Origin: PALSA-1006 sp963733265
GTDB taxonomy: Bacteria; Pseudomonadota; Gammaproteobacteria; Burkholderiales; Gallionellaceae
NCBI GenBank assembly: GCA_963733265.1
Contig: CAVTCF010000001.1
Coordinates: 1,488,001-1,552,000, forward strand
Direction of reading: 5' to 3'
Length of the DNA stretch: 64,000 bases
The notes below the pieces were generated by a model, which was not told the DNA's origin, made no database searches, and was given only the letters and a program-made list of their open reading frames with translations. Numbering within the stretch: position 1 is the stretch's first letter; each line of letters starts with the position of its first letter. A program made the translations under genes and the position numbers. This document shows positions 43,384 to 51,100 of this stretch, one piece after another.

Positions 43384-44428
43384 GCGGATTCTAGTATGAA
43401 GCGCAATTTTGAATAATGCAGGTCAGGTGGGTGAGATGCGGTAGCATCAATGCCCTTTGACCAGCCAGTCGAAATTGCACAAATGAACTATACACATATC
43501 ACCCGAGAAGAACGATACCAGATTTACGCCTTGAAGAAGGCGGGACATAGGCAAAAAGAGATAGCCGAGGTACTGAAGCGAAGTCAGTCTACCATCAGCA
43601 GAGAATTAACTCGGAACGGTGGGCGACGTGGCTACCGTCCCAAACAAGCGCACAGCAAGTCGGTTGATAGGCAGGCGCTGAATGCACGAACGATTGATGC
43701 TGCGACATGGGAATTCGCTCAAGATATGCTGATGCTCCAATGGAGCCCAGAGCAGATCAGCGGGCATGCAGCCATCAGCCCAGAAACGGTTTACCAGCGA
43801 GTCTATGCAAATAAACGAGCGGGCGGAATGCTATGGAAGAACCTGCGTTGCCAGAAGCAACGAAGGAAGAGATACGGCAAGGCTGAACGACGCGGAACGA
43901 TACCCAATAGGCTATCCATTGAAGATCGTCCTGCCATCGTTGAGACGCGTAGCCGTATCGGTGACTGGGAAGCGGACACAGTGATAGGCAAGAACCACCG
44001 CCAAGCGATTGTGAGTATCGTAGAACGTAAGACCGGATTCACACTGATCCAGAAGGTAGAACGCAAGACTGCACAAGCAGTCAGCCAGGCCATGATAGCT
44101 CTGCTGAAGCCTTACCGAAAAAAGGTAAGGACGATTACTTCTGACAACGGAAAGGAATTCGCCGGGCACGAAGAAATTGCCAAGAAGTTGAAAGCTGGCT
44201 TTTATTTCGCACACCCATACTCATCATGGGAGCGAGGAACGAACGAAAACACAAACGGATTAATACGACAATACTTCCCCAAGAACAGAGACTTTACAAC
44301 AATTACACGACAGGAGATCAACACCGCGATGGAAAGATTAAACAACCGACCTAGAAAGAGACTTGGATTTCAGACACCGAATCAAGTATTCTTTAAGTCA
44401 GGCGTTGCGCTTCATATTTGAACCCGCG
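43384..44428 (+). mobile_element. IS30-family insertion sequence
   Basis: The ends carry imperfect 23-bp inverted repeats: 43384-43406 (GCGGATTCTAGTATGAAGCG and three more bases) and 44405-44427 in reverse, with a perfect 12-bp core TATGAAGCGCAA. TAGG occurs directly outside both ends (43380-43383 and 44429-44432) and is the likely target duplication. The right inverted repeat overlaps the 3' end of the transposase gene. Removing the element and one TAGG copy restores a continuous ribosome-binding site for thiO. Confidence 0.8.
43483..44421 (+). CDS. IS30-family transposase
   Basis: A 312-residue transposase with the N-terminal helix-turn-helix (NYTHITREERYQIYALKKAG, then RSQSTISREL) and an rve-type DDE domain: Asp in GDWEADTVIG, Asp in TITSDNGKEF and Glu in GTNENTNGLIRQYFPK. 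The ending GVALHI is typical of the family. All catalytic residues are present, so it may be active. ATG at 43483 is chosen because the protein then begins at the conserved N-terminus; 11 codons upstream are also open. Confidence 0.95.
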   Translation: MNYTHITREERYQIYALKKAGHRQKEIAEVLKRSQSTISRELTRNGGRRGYRPKQAHSKSVDRQALNARTIDAATWEFAQDMLMLQWSPEQISGHAAISPETVYQRVYANKRAGGMLWKNLRCQKQRRKRYGKAERRGTIPNRLSIEDRPAIVETRSRIGDWEADTVIGKNHRQAIVSIVERKTGFTLIQKVERKTAQAVSQAMIALLKPYRKKVRTITSDNGKEFAGHEEIAKKLKAGFYFAHPYSSWERGTNENTNGLIRQYFPKNRDFTTITRQEINTAMERLNNRPRKRLGFQTPNQVFFKSGVALHI

Positions 44429-44441
44429 TAGGGAGTTAAGA

Positions 44442-45479
44442 GTGCGTAATGGGTATTTAGTGGTAGGTGCCGGCGCACTGGGTTTGGCGAGTGCTGAAGC
44501 GCTTTTGCAACAAGGCGAGACAGTCACGGTACTGGAGCAAAGTGCGGTGGGGCAAGAGTCCTCTTGGGCGGGGGGCGGAATTTTGTCTCCGTTATGCCCA
44601 TGGGACTATCCCGAAGTGGTGACACAACTCAGTACACGCGGGGCCGGTTTGTTCGGCGCATGGGCAGAAAAACTGCGCTTGGCTACAGGCATAGACCCTG
44701 AGTACACAGTTAGCGGAATGTTGGTGTTGCCTCCGTTTGATCTGCAAGCCGCGCAACACTGGTGTGCAGCTCATCAGGTTAATGCCGTGCAGACAGATGG
44801 TGGTCTGCTCTTGCCCGATGTCGCACAAGCCCGCAATCCGCGTTTGCTGCAATCCTTGCGCGCTCGTGTTGAACAACTGGGTGTGCGCATTATCGAGCAT
44901 TGCGCGGTTCAGGAAATTCAGGTCGAGCACAACAAGGTGAGCAAAGTGTTGACCTCGCAAGGTGAGTTCACTGCGGAAAATTATATTGTCACCGCGGGTG
45001 CCTGGAGCAAAAAGTTGCTGGGTGAGCAGGCTATTCAGCTTGGCATCAAACCCATACGCGGACAGATGCTGCTGTTTAAATTTGATGCGCCTCCTTTGCC
45101 GCATATCGTATTGCAAGCAGGTCTGTATTTGATCCCGCGTCGCGACGGTCATTTGCTGGTGGGTAGCACACTGGAGGATGTCGGCTTTGACAAAAGTACT
45201 ACAGCCGATGTGCGCGAAATGCTGTTGCAGCGTGCTGTTAAGATATTGCCGTCATTAAGCGATATGCCGCTGGTAAAACACTGGTCAGGCTTGCGACCGG
45301 GGTCGCCCGAGAATATTCCGACTATCGGACGCCATCCGCATTTGGAAAACTTATTCATCAATAGCGGACATTTCCGCTATGGTGTGACCATGGCACCGGC
45401 GAGTGTGGAAATTCTGCGGAATGTGATTAATGAAACACCGCAGATTTTGGACGCGACTCCTTACAGGTGGAAGGTTTGA
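44442..45479 (+). CDS. thiO: Glycine oxidase ThiO
   Basis: An FAD-dependent amine oxidase that makes the glycine imine for the thiazole moiety of thiamine in many aerobes. The 345-residue protein has the Rossmann GAGALG motif at residues 9-14, the family stretch SSWAGGGILSPLCPWDYP and a C-terminal FAD-contact GHFRYGVTMAPAS. The GTG at 44442 is chosen because GGGAG (44431-44435) is 6 bases ahead. The IS30 element ends inside this ribosome-binding region, so the native promoter is displaced by 1 kb. Other thi genes are not in the window. Confidence 0.9.
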   Translation: MRNGYLVVGAGALGLASAEALLQQGETVTVLEQSAVGQESSWAGGGILSPLCPWDYPEVVTQLSTRGAGLFGAWAEKLRLATGIDPEYTVSGMLVLPPFDLQAAQHWCAAHQVNAVQTDGGLLLPDVAQARNPRLLQSLRARVEQLGVRIIEHCAVQEIQVEHNKVSKVLTSQGEFTAENYIVTAGAWSKKLLGEQAIQLGIKPIRGQMLLFKFDAPPLPHIVLQAGLYLIPRRDGHLLVGSTLEDVGFDKSTTADVREMLLQRAVKILPSLSDMPLVKHWSGLRPGSPENIPTIGRHPHLENLFINSGHFRYGVTMAPASVEILRNVINETPQILDATPYRWKV

Positions 45480-45549
45480 AAACTGTCGGTGTAATTTGAT
45501 CTGTTTTCGCCATGCAATCTGCTGATATAATTTGCCCTTGAAGCAGTAA

Positions 45550-45624
45550 GCCGAAATAGTTCTAGTGGTAAAACAGGGCACTCGTAACGCTCAGTCCTGA
45601 GTTCGATTCTCAGTTTCGGCACCA
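45550..45624 (+). tRNA. tRNA-Thr (anticodon CGT)
   Basis: Acceptor GCCGAAA (45550-45556) pairs with TTTCGGC (45614-45620), followed by encoded ACCA. The T arm is CTGAG/TTCGATT/CTCAG. The anticodon loop CTCGTAA gives CGT at 45583-45585, reading ACG (Thr). The D stem has a C-A mismatch and the anticodon stem an A-C mismatch plus a G-T pair, weaker than usual. TATAAT at 45526-45531 is a likely -10 box. A P4-type integrase gene starts 163 bp downstream, so the 3' end is the likely attachment site of an integrated element. Confidence 0.88.
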
Positions 45625-45735
45625 TTAAGTAGTCCAAGGACGTCCATTGCAGCATTAAAATGCTAATTAATACATGAAGATGCTGTGATTCAAGTCCAGT
45701 ATGATGCTACTTTGTCCATTGACTTCCGCAATAAA

Positions 45736-45785
45736 TACGGGTAAAAATACGGGTAAAATTAATAACCCGAAAACTTTTTACCCGT
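45736..45785. promoter_or_regulatory. Direct and inverted repeats at the integrase start
   Basis: TACGGGTAAAA occurs twice directly (45736-45746 and 45748-45758), and its inverse TTTTACCCGT lies at 45776-45785, immediately before the integrase ATG; a partial AATAACCCG lies between. Such sites beside an integrase gene are likely arm-type binding sites or an operator for self-control. The role is inference. Confidence 0.5.
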
Positions 45786-45786
45786 T

Positions 45787-47010
45787 ATGGCCACTAATCT
45801 GTTAACCGATGTGACAGTTCGTACTGCAAAGGCAGCGGACAAACCACGCAAAATGAACGATGGCGGCGGTTTGAATCTGCTCGTACATCCTAACGGTTCG
45901 AAATATTTCCAATTTCGCTATACGTTGCGTGGAAAGGAAAAAACTTCACAACTTGGCTCTTACCCGGACATGAGTCTTTCGGATGCCAGACAAGCAGCGA
46001 CAAAAGCACGCAAATTGGTTGCTGACGGACTAGACCCTGTACAAGAAAAGCGAAAACAAGCTCAATCTCAAGCACTGGATGCCAGCTCCACATTTCAATC
46101 CATAGCTACAGAGTGGATTGAAGTTAAGGATAAAATTTCTGATTCTTACAAAGTAAAAATCATTTCGACGTTTAAAGCAAACGTGTATCCCCGCATCGGA
46201 AATTTGCCAATTAAGGAAGTTACTTCACCTTTGCTTCTTTCTACATTGAAAACTATGGAGGCACGAGGTGCATTGGAGCTGATGGGCAAGTGCCGTGCAT
46301 GGTTACGTCAAGTGTTCGACTATGCCAAAGCTACTGGGAAATTAATTGGTGAGAACCCAGCCGCCTGCTTGGTTGAAGTTCTAAAAAAACATGATAGAAA
46401 AGGCTACCCGACATTCAATAACAGGAACGATGCTGGTGAGTTTCTTCGACTGCTGACTGATTATCAAGGTAGACCTGAAACATGTATAGCTATCTGGTTG
46501 CTAATGCTTACTGCTAAACGGCCCAGTGAGCTACGTGAAGCTCGCTGGTCAGAGTTTGACCTAAAGAAGGGCGAGTGGAGAATTCCAAAAGAACGAATGA
46601 AAACCCGTCAAGAGCACACAGTAACGTTATCTCAACAAGCTGTAACTGCTTTGAAAGAACTGCATGAGTTAACGGGCTATAACGAACTGTTGTTCCCTGG
46701 AAGCAAGCCGAGTAAACCCATTTCAGAGATGACTCTAACGAAAGCATTTAGAATTCTGTGGCCAAAATATCGCGTTGTTCCTCACGGATGCCGGCATTTT
46801 TTTAGCACAATGGCGAACGAGCACGGTCATTTTCGGCATGATGTAATTGAGGCGGCACTGGCGCATAAGGATAAAGATGCAATTCGAGCTTCGTATAATA
46901 GAGCCACTTATATCAAGGAAAGGCATAAACTTTCGCAATGGTGGGGTGATGAACTCGTAGCGATGCGCAAAGGTGGGGAAGTAATAAAATTTAAAAAGAA
47001 AGTATCCTGA
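45787..47010 (+). CDS. P4-type tyrosine integrase
   Basis: A 407-residue site-specific recombinase with an N-terminal DUF4102 arm-binding domain (residues 1-90; MNDGGGLNLLVHPNGSKYF), a core-binding domain and a C-terminal catalytic domain. Catalytic residues are Arg245 (TAKRPSELREARW), His333/Arg336 (VPHGCRHFF), His360 (ALAHKD) and the nucleophile Tyr370 (ASYNRATY). The gene lies directly downstream of tRNA-Thr and points away from it, the classic layout of integrative elements using a tRNA 3' end. It is intact. Confidence 0.95.
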   Translation: MATNLLTDVTVRTAKAADKPRKMNDGGGLNLLVHPNGSKYFQFRYTLRGKEKTSQLGSYPDMSLSDARQAATKARKLVADGLDPVQEKRKQAQSQALDASSTFQSIATEWIEVKDKISDSYKVKIISTFKANVYPRIGNLPIKEVTSPLLLSTLKTMEARGALELMGKCRAWLRQVFDYAKATGKLIGENPAACLVEVLKKHDRKGYPTFNNRNDAGEFLRLLTDYQGRPETCIAIWLLMLTAKRPSELREARWSEFDLKKGEWRIPKERMKTRQEHTVTLSQQAVTALKELHELTGYNELLFPGSKPSKPISEMTLTKAFRILWPKYRVVPHGCRHFFSTMANEHGHFRHDVIEAALAHKDKDAIRASYNRATYIKERHKLSQWWGDELVAMRKGGEVIKFKKKVS

Positions 47011-47031
47011 GATGCTGTGGCAGCGCCTCAG
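47007..47031 (+). terminator. Hairpin at the end of the integrase gene
   Basis: CTGAG (47007-47011) and CTCAG (47027-47031), and inside them GCTG and CAGC, form a two-part stem around a short loop; the stop codon lies in the left arm. No T-run follows, so a rho-independent terminator is possible but not certain. Confidence 0.45.
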
Positions 47032-47443
47032 CGATGACCATTTCTCAGCGTCCCAAACGGACAACAGCAAGCCGAAATTTCAATGACGTTAACTAGGGAG
47101 GGAATTAAATCGTCATCAGAAAATTTATTTTTCATTCCACCATCGTCCGCATTTGTCCGCCGATGTCCTTCCACCCCAACACAAATCATCTTGCAGTAAA
47201 AAGGCACTTGAATTTCATTTTAATTAGCCTAATATACGCACCTGTGCCTACTATGGCAGCCGACTAGAGCGGTGAAACGCCAGACCGTGAAATATCGAGG
47301 AAGCGTTTCCATTGTACGTTAACGCCGTATACAGAGTTTGTTGCTGACTAATTTACATCCTAAGTCTTTTGCAGCAGATTATGTAACGGTTTGAATTATT
47401 CTCAAGCTTATCCACTTCTAACTCTGGCGACTATTATCAAGCA
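47032..47443. other. Gene-free stretch downstream of the integrase
   Basis: No gene is seen. GTCCGCATTTGTCCGCCGAT (near 47145-47164) contains a short direct repeat GTCCGC. The remainder is A+T-rich with scattered stop codons in all frames. The frame entering the next small open reading frame opens after a TAA near 47380. Confidence 0.35.
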
Positions 47444-47734
47444 TTGTTTGAAGATGATGATCTGACTGATGGTTACAGTTCATATCTTCTCATTCAGCGC
47501 GAATTTGAAGGAGATGACGTTGGTGAGTGCTATTTTGAAACTGATGACGGGAAATATTCAGGTCACTTTCGCCTGCTTCGATTTGATATCAAACAAGATG
47601 GAATCACTATTGAGATTGACCGCACGGACAATAGGATTATTCAAGTAAGCTTTTCTGTGACAAATGAGGAATATGCTGACTCGCTCCGAGTGCTAAAGAT
47701 AATCGGCGGCCAAATGGCCCCTTATGATGAATAG
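47444..47734 (+). CDS. Small acidic hypothetical protein, possibly lacking its start
   Basis: The open frame of about 96 residues begins at a TTG with no ribosome-binding site. The same frame is open for about 20 more codons upstream (SNSGDYYQALFEDDDLTDGY is continuous across this point), so the natural start was probably lost or is non-standard. The protein is rich in Asp/Glu and ends GGQMAPYDE. I do not recognise the family. It lies between the integrase and the BrnT remnant and may be cargo of the integrated element. Confidence 0.45.
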   Translation: MFEDDDLTDGYSSYLLIQREFEGDDVGECYFETDDGKYSGHFRLLRFDIKQDGITIEIDRTDNRIIQVSFSVTNEEYADSLRVLKIIGGQMAPYDE

Positions 47735-47804
47735 CTATAAAACAGTGTATTCGTAATCAAATTACTAACTTGACATGCATAGGCCATTGGCCTACTCTCC
47801 GCCT

Positions 47805-48041
47805 ATGGAATTCGAATGGGATCAAGCTAAAAGTAACACCTGCTTTACAGAGCGAGGATTTGACTTCGCTTATGTGCTGCAAGCGTTTATGGATACGGAA
47901 AGATTGATCCACAAGGACTCGCGTTGGGATTACGGAGAAGATCGGTATCAATTACTTGGCGCCATTGATGGGCGGGTATTTTTTGTTGTGTACACCGTTC
48001 GAGGAACGGTGCTTCGGATTATTTCAGCACGTAAGGCCAAT
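47805..48041 (+). pseudogene. BrnT-family toxin, C-terminally truncated
   Basis: Residues 1-78 from ATG 47805 match the BrnT ribonuclease toxin pattern: MEFEWDQAKSNTCFTERGF, then the DSRWDYGEDRYQLLGAIDGRV segment, ending in LRIISARKAN. The normal ending (about 12 more residues) and the brnA antitoxin gene that usually overlaps it are missing. At 48041 the sequence changes into an istB fragment of the IS21 element, and the frame reads on to 48095. The toxin has lost its antitoxin, so it is probably inactive or silent. Confidence 0.75.
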
Positions 48042-48054
48042 ATCCTTCACGGCA

Positions 48055-48282
48055 GGCTTGTCCTGGCCGCTGCCAGTCGACATGACCGAAGTTGATATTA
48101 ATGCGCGGCTGTTTCCTCCCAAATTATTGTCGGTTGATGTCTTGCGAGCATCGCCGAATTGGGATGAGGTGAACCGGGAGATGCGTCGCAAAGGAGTCAC
48201 CCTTTTCCTGTTGTGGCAAGAGTACAAAGCAAACCAGCCTGAAGGGTTCAACTACAGCTGGTTCTGCGAAAGCTATCGGAAA
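48055..48282 (+). pseudogene. istA: istA middle fragment (copy A), inverted
   Basis: On the plus strand this encodes GLSWPLPVDMTEVDINARLF and onward to SWFCESYRK, which corresponds to residues about 49-124 of the intact IstA of copy B. It is in the opposite orientation to the rest of istA. GGC (48055-48057) and AAA (48280-48282) at its edges match the breakpoints at 49865-49867 and 49825-49827 in inverted form. Confidence 0.85.
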
Positions 48283-48608
48283 CCTGTCGCACCGGTAATC
48301 AGCACGTTCAGGTGTTCTTTCACCCATCCGCAATCTGCCAGCTTGATGATCAGCGAACGGTCCAAGCCTCGCGCGGTTTTGAAATCGATATCTTCCAGCG
48401 CCGCATTCTGTTTCAGTTTTGCCAAGCGCAAACGGGTCTGCATACGGCGATTGTCCCTCTCTGTCATTTCTCTATCCACAATCAAGCCTAACCGTTCTTC
48501 GAATGGCATCGTGCGAATATCCGGAATGCCTTCCTGCTCTTGCAAGGCGTGCAGCATACCGGTCAGTTTCAGTTGTTTTAATTTGTCCAGCGTGGGGTGA
48601 TGCATCAT
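48283..48608 (-). pseudogene. istB: istB N-terminal fragment (copy A)
   Basis: Encodes MMHHPTLDKLKQLKLTGML and on to LNVLITGATG, the IstB N-terminal region up to the start of its P-loop. It then breaks at 48283; the continuation (LGKTYLACALAQK) is found on the other strand at 49825-49864. IstB is the AAA+ ATPase helper of IS21 transposition. Confidence 0.85.
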
Positions 48609-48648
48609 GGTTTATGCTCCTGTCAGTGGTTGTAATAGATTGCTACGA

Positions 48649-49827
48649 TTAATGGAAATAGCCCGGACCACGAATGTTGTCGTGGAACAGGGGGAGGCTG
48701 CTTTGCGGGATATCTTGCGGCAGCGGTTGTTTGTCCAACTGGTGTTTCAGGATGGAATCAACGGAGGTGTAGCTGATGGCGTTGGTGGCGCAAGCTCTGC
48801 GGCAAGCGGCTTCGACCCGCTCGTTCCCGTAGTGTTTGCCCAGACGGATAATGCCCGCAGCCGCGCGGAATGCCTGCTGGGGATGTGGCTTGCGTTTGAT
48901 CAGCGCTTCGATCAGTTTGCTCGTGTGCACACCGACTGAAGCGCCCCAATTCACGATGCGTTCCGGTGTCCATTCGGCCATTTTGCTATGCGCCTCGGGC
49001 ATGTGCGCTTTTTCTGTCGAATGTTTTTTATTGCCGAAGTGCAATCTGGCGTGGCTGGCGACACGCTGCCCTCGATAGAATATCTCTACGACATACTCGC
49101 TGAAGTTAACGTCAAGCTCTTTTCCAATCAGCTTATAGGGTGCCGAGTAATAATATCCATCACCCAGATCAACGTGGTAGTCCAGCCCCATGCGAACCTT
49201 TTTCCATTCACTGAAGATATGACGCTGTGCGGGCAGGGAACGCATTGCCGGATAGTCGATGGTGCGAAACAACGATTCTCTGCATTCGGCAAGCTTTTTG
49301 AATGGACGCTGATTAAGACGCACAAGCAACTCTCCAATTGCCTCATTCAGTTCCGCCAGGCTAAAGAACGCGCGATTGCGCAGGCAGGCCAGTATCCAGC
49401 GCGTCACCACCAATACACCGCATTCCACTTTGGCTTTATCCCTCGGCTTTCTGCTGCGCGCAGGAATCACGGCGATACAGTAATGATTGGCAAAGTCGTG
49501 ATAGCTCGGATTGGTGTCCGGTTCATAGCGGCACGTTTTGCTGACACCGCTCTTGAGGTTGTCCGGCACCAGAATTTCCGGGGCTGCGCCGAAGTAGTCG
49601 AGCATGCGGATGTGACTGCCGATCCAGTCCGGCAGGGTTTGGCTAAAAGTCGCTTCGGCATAGGTGTAGTTGGACGCCCCCATCACGCCGACGAAGATTT
49701 GCACCTGAAGAATCTCACCGGTGTACCGATCCGTAACCGGCATCGTTTTACCGCAATAGTCCACGAAGCACTTTTCGCCCGCAGGATGTTCCTGACGCAT
49801 CACGGCATCGAGCTTGCCTGCCCATTT
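48649..49827 (-). pseudogene. istA: istA C-terminal fragment (copy A)
   Basis: Encodes WAGKLDAVMRQEHPAGEKCF to the natural C-terminus GPGYFH, about 390 residues, nearly parallel to copy B IstA. The rve-type DDE region is included (FVDYCGKTMPV, DNLKSGV, KAKVECGVL; copy B has KAKVENGV). The 5' part of the gene is separated by the inversions, so no full transposase is made. Confidence 0.85.
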
Positions 49828-49864
49828 AGGTAAAACCTATCTGGCTTGCGCGCTGGCACAGAAA
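49825..49864 (+). pseudogene. istB: istB P-loop fragment (copy A), inverted
   Basis: A 40-bp plus-strand segment reading LGKTYLACALAQK, the continuation of the IstB P-loop broken at 48283. The codons after it (ACREGY) are on the minus strand at 48041-48057. Confidence 0.8.
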
Positions 49865-49865
49865 A

Positions 49866-50008
49866 CCGGCTACCGCAAAACGGCGTATGTAGTCACTGAT
49901 TGTGCTTCTGGCTACCTGGGTGCTTTTTGATATCTGCCGGTCCGACAGATCGAGGTCAAACTTCAGGCGTAGTATTTCTCTTGTTTTACGCATCGACAAC
50001 TTCTCCAT
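49866..50008 (-). pseudogene. istA: istA N-terminal fragment (copy A)
   Basis: Encodes MEKLSMRKTREILRLKFDLD and on to YIRRFAVAG, the helix-turn-helix N-terminus of IstA (about 48 residues). It then runs into inverted istB sequence. The start and its upstream region (GAGG, then the terminal repeats) are intact. Confidence 0.85.
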
Positions 50009-50078
50009 ATCCGTCCCTCTTTCCGAAAAAAGGGCGAATGGTAGGTGAATATTATCTTGCGTCGATCCCTGACCAGGG

Positions 50079-50196
50079 GTGGCCGAATCACACCGGAATC
50101 GGTGGCCGAATCACAGCGGAATCAGTGGCCGAATGCTAATGGAATCGGGGGCCGAATGTGCGTGGACTGGGTGGCCGAATGACCGTGGAATACGCA
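50079..50196. repeat. Five 23-bp terminal repeats of IS21 copy A
   Basis: GTGGCCGAAT or a close variant begins at 50079, 50102, 50125, 50148 and 50171, exactly every 23 bp, and the array ends at the terminal TACGCA (50191-50196). These are the multiple terminal repeats that IS21-family transposases bind. Confidence 0.85.
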
Positions 50197-50198
50197 AA

Positions 50199-50269
50199 TG
50201 CGCATTCCACGGCATTCTGCCACCCATTCCGTTATGATTCTGCCACCTAATCCACGATCATTCTGCCGG
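50199..50269. repeat. Three 23-bp terminal repeats, istB end of IS21 copy B
   Basis: CTGCCAC, CTGCCAC and CTGCCGG begin at 50217, 50240 and 50263, a 23-bp period, with the terminal TGCGCATTCC at 50199. They are inverted with respect to the repeats at the other end. Confidence 0.8.
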
Positions 50270-50303
50270 GTCAGTCGGAGCGAAGCGACGCAAGGTTTTT
50301 AGG

Positions 50304-51059
50304 TTAAGGTTTTGTTGTGTCGGTTGTCAATTTTTCCAAGTCTTTGCGCATGGTTTTTCCGCTCAAATTGATCTTGTACGCGTTGTGTACCACTCGATCC
50401 AGGATTGCATCTGCCAGCGTTGGGTCACCTATTGCCTCATGCCAATGTGCTACCGGTAGCTGACTGGTGATGATCGTTGCACGCAGGTTGTAACGGTCAT
50501 CCATTATTTCCAGCAAATCGCGCCGGTGTTGATCGGTAAGTACGGCGAGTCCCCATTCATCAAGTATCAAGACGTCCGCCTTGGCCAATTGTCGTATCAT
50601 CTTGGCGTAGCGGCCATCGGCACGCCCTATATCCAGTTCCTGAAACAAGCGCGTCAGCCTAACGTATTGCGAACTGTATCCTTCGCGGCAGGCTTTGTGC
50701 GCCAGTGCGCAAGCCAGAAATGTTTTGCCTAAACCCGTCGCGCCCGTAATCAGCACGTTCAGATGTTCCGTCACCCATTCGCATCCAGACAGCTTCATGA
50801 TCAAGGAACGATCCAGCTCGCGCGGAGTTTTGAAATCGATATCTTCCAGAGCCGAGTTCTGTTTCAGCTTTGCCATACGCAATCGTGTCTGCATACGACG
50901 ATTGTCTTTCTCGGTTAACTCCCTATCAACAATCAAGCCGAATCGTTCTTCGAACGGCATAGTGCGGATGTCCGGGATACTTTCCTGTTCTTGCAAGGCG
51001 CGCAGCATGCCCATCAGTTTCAGTTGCTTCAGTTTGTCCAAGGTGGGGTGATACATCAT
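50304..51059 (-). CDS. istB: IS21 transposition helper ATPase IstB (copy B)
   Basis: A 251-residue AAA+ ATPase that selects target DNA and stimulates the IstA transposase. It has the IstB N-terminal domain (MMYHPTLDKLKQLKLMGMLR), Walker A GATGLGKT, Walker B VLILDEWG and sensor-1 TIITSQLPVAHWH. Full length and intact; it lies 41 bp after istA in the usual istA-istB operon. Confidence 0.95.
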   Translation of the reverse strand: MMYHPTLDKLKQLKLMGMLRALQEQESIPDIRTMPFEERFGLIVDRELTEKDNRRMQTRLRMAKLKQNSALEDIDFKTPRELDRSLIMKLSGCEWVTEHLNVLITGATGLGKTFLACALAHKACREGYSSQYVRLTRLFQELDIGRADGRYAKMIRQLAKADVLILDEWGLAVLTDQHRRDLLEIMDDRYNLRATIITSQLPVAHWHEAIGDPTLADAILDRVVHNAYKINLSGKTMRKDLEKLTTDTTKP

Positions 51060-51100
51060 GGTTTTATGCTCCTGTCAGTGGTTGTAATAGATTGTTTCGA

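Larger units (their letters stand above)
48041..50196 (-). mobile_element. IS21-family element, copy A, internally rearranged
   Basis: Contains all of istA and the first half of istB, but in five pieces of mixed orientation. Minus strand: istA start (49866-50008), istA residues about 125-end (48649-49827), istB start (48283-48608), and a few istB codons (48041-48057). Plus strand: istA middle (48055-48282) and istB P-loop segment (49825-49864). The right end is intact: five 23-bp repeats and the terminal TGCGTATTCC (reverse, ending at 50196). The istB-side end is lost at the BrnT junction. The encoded proteins are close to those of copy B. Confidence 0.85.

Noticed and set aside
43425..43465. 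TPP-riboswitch-like words (GTGAGATG ... CCCTTTGACC) upstream of thiO
   Set aside because: They lie inside the IS30 element and its transposase leader, the core CTGAGA is not exact, and the rest of the thi-box fold is missing.
47060..47085. GCCGAAA near 47077 as a right attachment copy of tRNA-Thr
   Set aside because: Only seven bases match and they correspond to the 5' rather than the 3' side of the tRNA.
50079..50196. 23-bp direct repeats considered as a CRISPR array
   Set aside because: The repeats are contiguous with no spacers and end in the IS21 terminal TGCG; they are transposase-binding sites.
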